Shown here: in pieces, positions 62,616 to 64,000 of the stretch
Position numbering within the stretch: position 1 is the first letter of the stretch
How the letters are laid out: every line of letters starts with the position of its first letter
Position numbers and translations under genes: made by a program
Origin: CAWGXZ01 sp963826695
GTDB taxonomy: Bacteria > Pseudomonadota > Gammaproteobacteria > Burkholderiales > Burkholderiaceae_C
DNA length: 64,000 nucleotides
Direction of reading: 5' to 3'
Assembly (NCBI GenBank): GCA_963826695.1
Contig: CAWGXZ010000007.1
Span: 118,494-182,493, forward strand
Notes under the pieces: model-generated
Database searches by the model: none
The model's input: the letters and a program-made list of their open reading frames with translations, nothing else
Told to the model about the DNA's origin: nothing

Positions 62616-62680
62616 TCTAAGCGGCGTAAGTGGTTGATGCAAGCCGCGCAGGCGGCCCGCCGAGTCGTCAAGTTAGCAGG
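62616..62680 (+). other. Possible attI remnant between intI and IS copy 2
   Basis: 65 bases beyond the intI LexA box, where attI lies in integrons. It ends CAAGTTAGCAGG against the IS. AAGTTAG equals the start of an attI core (AAAGTTAGGC in class 1), and TTAG is also a plausible IS5 target. If so, copy 2 entered the recombination site and cassettes would lie past base 64000. Confidence 0.35.
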
Positions 62681-64000
62681 CTGTTGAAATTCCCCCGTCG
62701 AGCACGAGCCTCTGCGTTTTCATGAGGTCGCTGTTCGTCAACTTCCGCGCTGTGTCTGCCGATAGCGGTCGAAGCGGTGATGCAGGGCGGGGTTTCGATG
62801 GTTCCAGGCAGTCATTTCGACCTTCTGCCCGTTCATTACGCGCTCTGCGGACGCACTTGTGCCAAGTTGCGCAGTCGCGTGAGGTTGTAGGCGGCCATCG
62901 TCAACGTCAGGAGCTGGTCGACCTTGTCGAGTCCGGTGACCATCACCTGGCGGATCGGACCGATCAGCTTGCCCCAGCCGAAGCACTGCTCGATGCACTT
63001 TCGCTTGCGCTGGCTGATCTCGTAGCCGACGTGCCTGGTCGTGCGTGCGTCAATGGCGCTGCCGCCGCTTCGAGCTGTGTTCTGCGCGACGTGCGGGGTG
63101 ACTTTGATGTCGCGACAGGCCTGGACGAAGCCTTTGGTGTCATATGCCTTGTCAGCGCCGACGGTGACGCGCTTGCCCGGCTTGGCCACATTGGCGAGCA
63201 TCTGCGCAGCCACATCGCGCTCGGCCGTGCCGCCCGAGATGCTGGCCTGCACGTCGACCACCAAGCCGTGGCGGTTGTCGGTCAGCACATGCCCCAGGTA
63301 GCTCGGCAGCGCAGGCGCCGCATTGCTCTTGCGGTACAGCCGCGCCTCGGGATCGGTCGTGGACTGGTGCGTGTCGTTGCTGCGCGGCTCGCCACGCCAG
63401 TCCTCGGGCGGGCGGCCGTCGTCCGAGCCGTCCTTGCGCCGCATGCTCTTGTGGCTGGCCCATGCCTGGATCAGCGTGCCGTCGACGCTGAAGTGCTCGT
63501 CCGAGAGCAGCCCACGCTTGCCGGCCATCTCCACCGTGGCGTTGAACAGATCAGTCACCGCATCGAACTCGATGAGTCGGTCTCGGTTCTTGCTGAACAC
63601 GGAGTGGTTCCACACGGTGTCGTCGATGGCCAGGCCAACGAACCAGCGAAACAGCAGGTTGTAGGTGATCTGCTCGACGAGTTGGCGCTCGCTGCGCACG
63701 CTGTACAGCACCTGCAGCAGCATGGCGCGCATGAGCTTCTCGGGCGCAATGCTGGGACGACCTCCCTTGATGTCCGCTTCGTACATGGCCGAGAACTTCG
63801 CGTCCATCTTGGCCAATGCGCCGTTGACCCATTCCCGGATCGGTCGCAGCGGGTGATCGGACGGAACAAATTCCTCCAGCTTCACCGTCGTGAACAGGCT
63901 CTCGCTGTAGCTGTCAATTCCTCGCATCGGCGTCTCACTCCTCGTTCATCTCAAGAGCAATGTCCATCAATCGGCGGGCCCGGGAGAGCGGTATTTCAAC
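62681..64000 (-). mobile_element. IS5-like insertion sequence, copy 2 (about two bases cut by window edge)
   Basis: Same element and orientation as copy 1, offset by 2243 bases throughout with only scattered substitutions (several near the left end, a few in the transposase gene). The left end is CTGTTGAAATTCC; the right end reaches TATTTCAAC at the window edge, so only the last bases are missing. Confidence 0.88.
62836..63927 (-). CDS. IS5-family transposase, copy 2
   Basis: 363 residues, identical to copy 1 except Thr at residue 191. The DDE residues Asp149, Asp259 and Glu313 are present. Near-identity of the two copies means a recent duplication or gene conversion. Homologous recombination between these direct copies would delete the 2.2 kb between them, including the intI remnant. 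Confidence 0.9.
   Translation of the reverse strand: MRGIDSYSESLFTTVKLEEFVPSDHPLRPIREWVNGALAKMDAKFSAMYEADIKGGRPSIAPEKLMRAMLLQVLYSVRSERQLVEQITYNLLFRWFVGLAIDDTVWNHSVFSKNRDRLIEFDAVTDLFNATVEMAGKRGLLSDEHFSVDGTLIQAWASHKSMRRKDGSDDGRPPEDWRGEPRSNDTHQSTTDPEARLYRKSNAAPALPSYLGHVLTDNRHGLVVDVQASISGGTAERDVAAQMLANVAKPGKRVTVGADKAYDTKGFVQACRDIKVTPHVAQNTARSGGSAIDARTTRHVGYEISQRKRKCIEQCFGWGKLIGPIRQVMVTGLDKVDQLLTLTMAAYNLTRLRNLAQVRPQSA

Noticed and set aside
60438..64000. Functional composite transposon carrying cargo
   Set aside because: The segment between the IS copies encodes only a truncated integrase and no selectable cargo; flanking duplications are not visible.

Overview
This is a GC-rich, gene-dense stretch of a bacterial chromosome. 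Gene order points to a betaproteobacterium (Burkholderiales or Rhodocyclales): ubiG and ompA lie next to gyrA, then pheA, tyrA, aroA-cmk, rpsA, ihfB, lapA, lapB, rfaE1 (hldE1) and rfaD (hldD) run in one direction, and ppk1-sixA faces ppx. I cannot name the genus. Many genes carry a TAGAAT-like -10 hexamer, sometimes only 6-7 bases before the start codon.

Layout. (1) 1-8006, minus strand: glnA (its end is cut by the window edge) with a sigma-54 promoter and an NtrC palindrome, then a MoCF/CinA-like protein, an EI24 membrane protein, a sterol-desaturase-like hydroxylase, a polysaccharide deacetylase, a beta-propeller protein, an AIM24 protein and a Tat-exported dienelactone-hydrolase-like protein. 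(2) 8130-12349: polyphosphate genes ppx, sixA and ppk1. (3) 12412-15558: dsbC-like, a ubiquinone-type hydroxylase, ychF. (4) 15783-20047: a MASE1/CHASE/PAS hybrid histidine kinase, then rpoH preceded by a CIRCE operator. (5) 20102-22647, minus strand: tmRNA (ssrA), gph, ubiG, ompA. (6) 22906-36224, plus strand: gyrA, a DUF2059 protein, pheA, tyrA, a fused aroA-cmk, rpsA, ihfB, lapAB, rfaE1, rfaD, comEA-like. (7) 36249-56203: a His-rich exported protein, dnaE, trhO-egtB, a PRC-barrel protein, pepP, a zinc metalloprotease, ettA, rhlE, an EamA transporter, a prolyl-hydroxylase-like protein, an MFS transporter, yaaA and a small lipoprotein. (8) 56336-64000: SOS-type dnaE2 with a LexA box, an exported methyltransferase, then two near-identical copies of an IS5-like element on either side of a truncated integron integrase that has its own LexA box.

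Most of the window is core housekeeping: aromatic amino acids, LPS heptose and LPS control, replication, translation, heat shock. The accessory part is the last 4 kb, the remains of a class-1-like chromosomal integron broken up by insertion sequences. A second unusual item is a nested palindromic intergenic repeat (43247-43341 and 52851-53122) whose terminal CTAG supplies the stop codon of the adjoining gene.

Several genes (ppx, dnaE, pepP, the metalloprotease, the prolyl hydroxylase, yaaA) change reading frame internally. Every case is repaired by removing single bases, so I read these as insertion errors in the assembly, not as gene decay.
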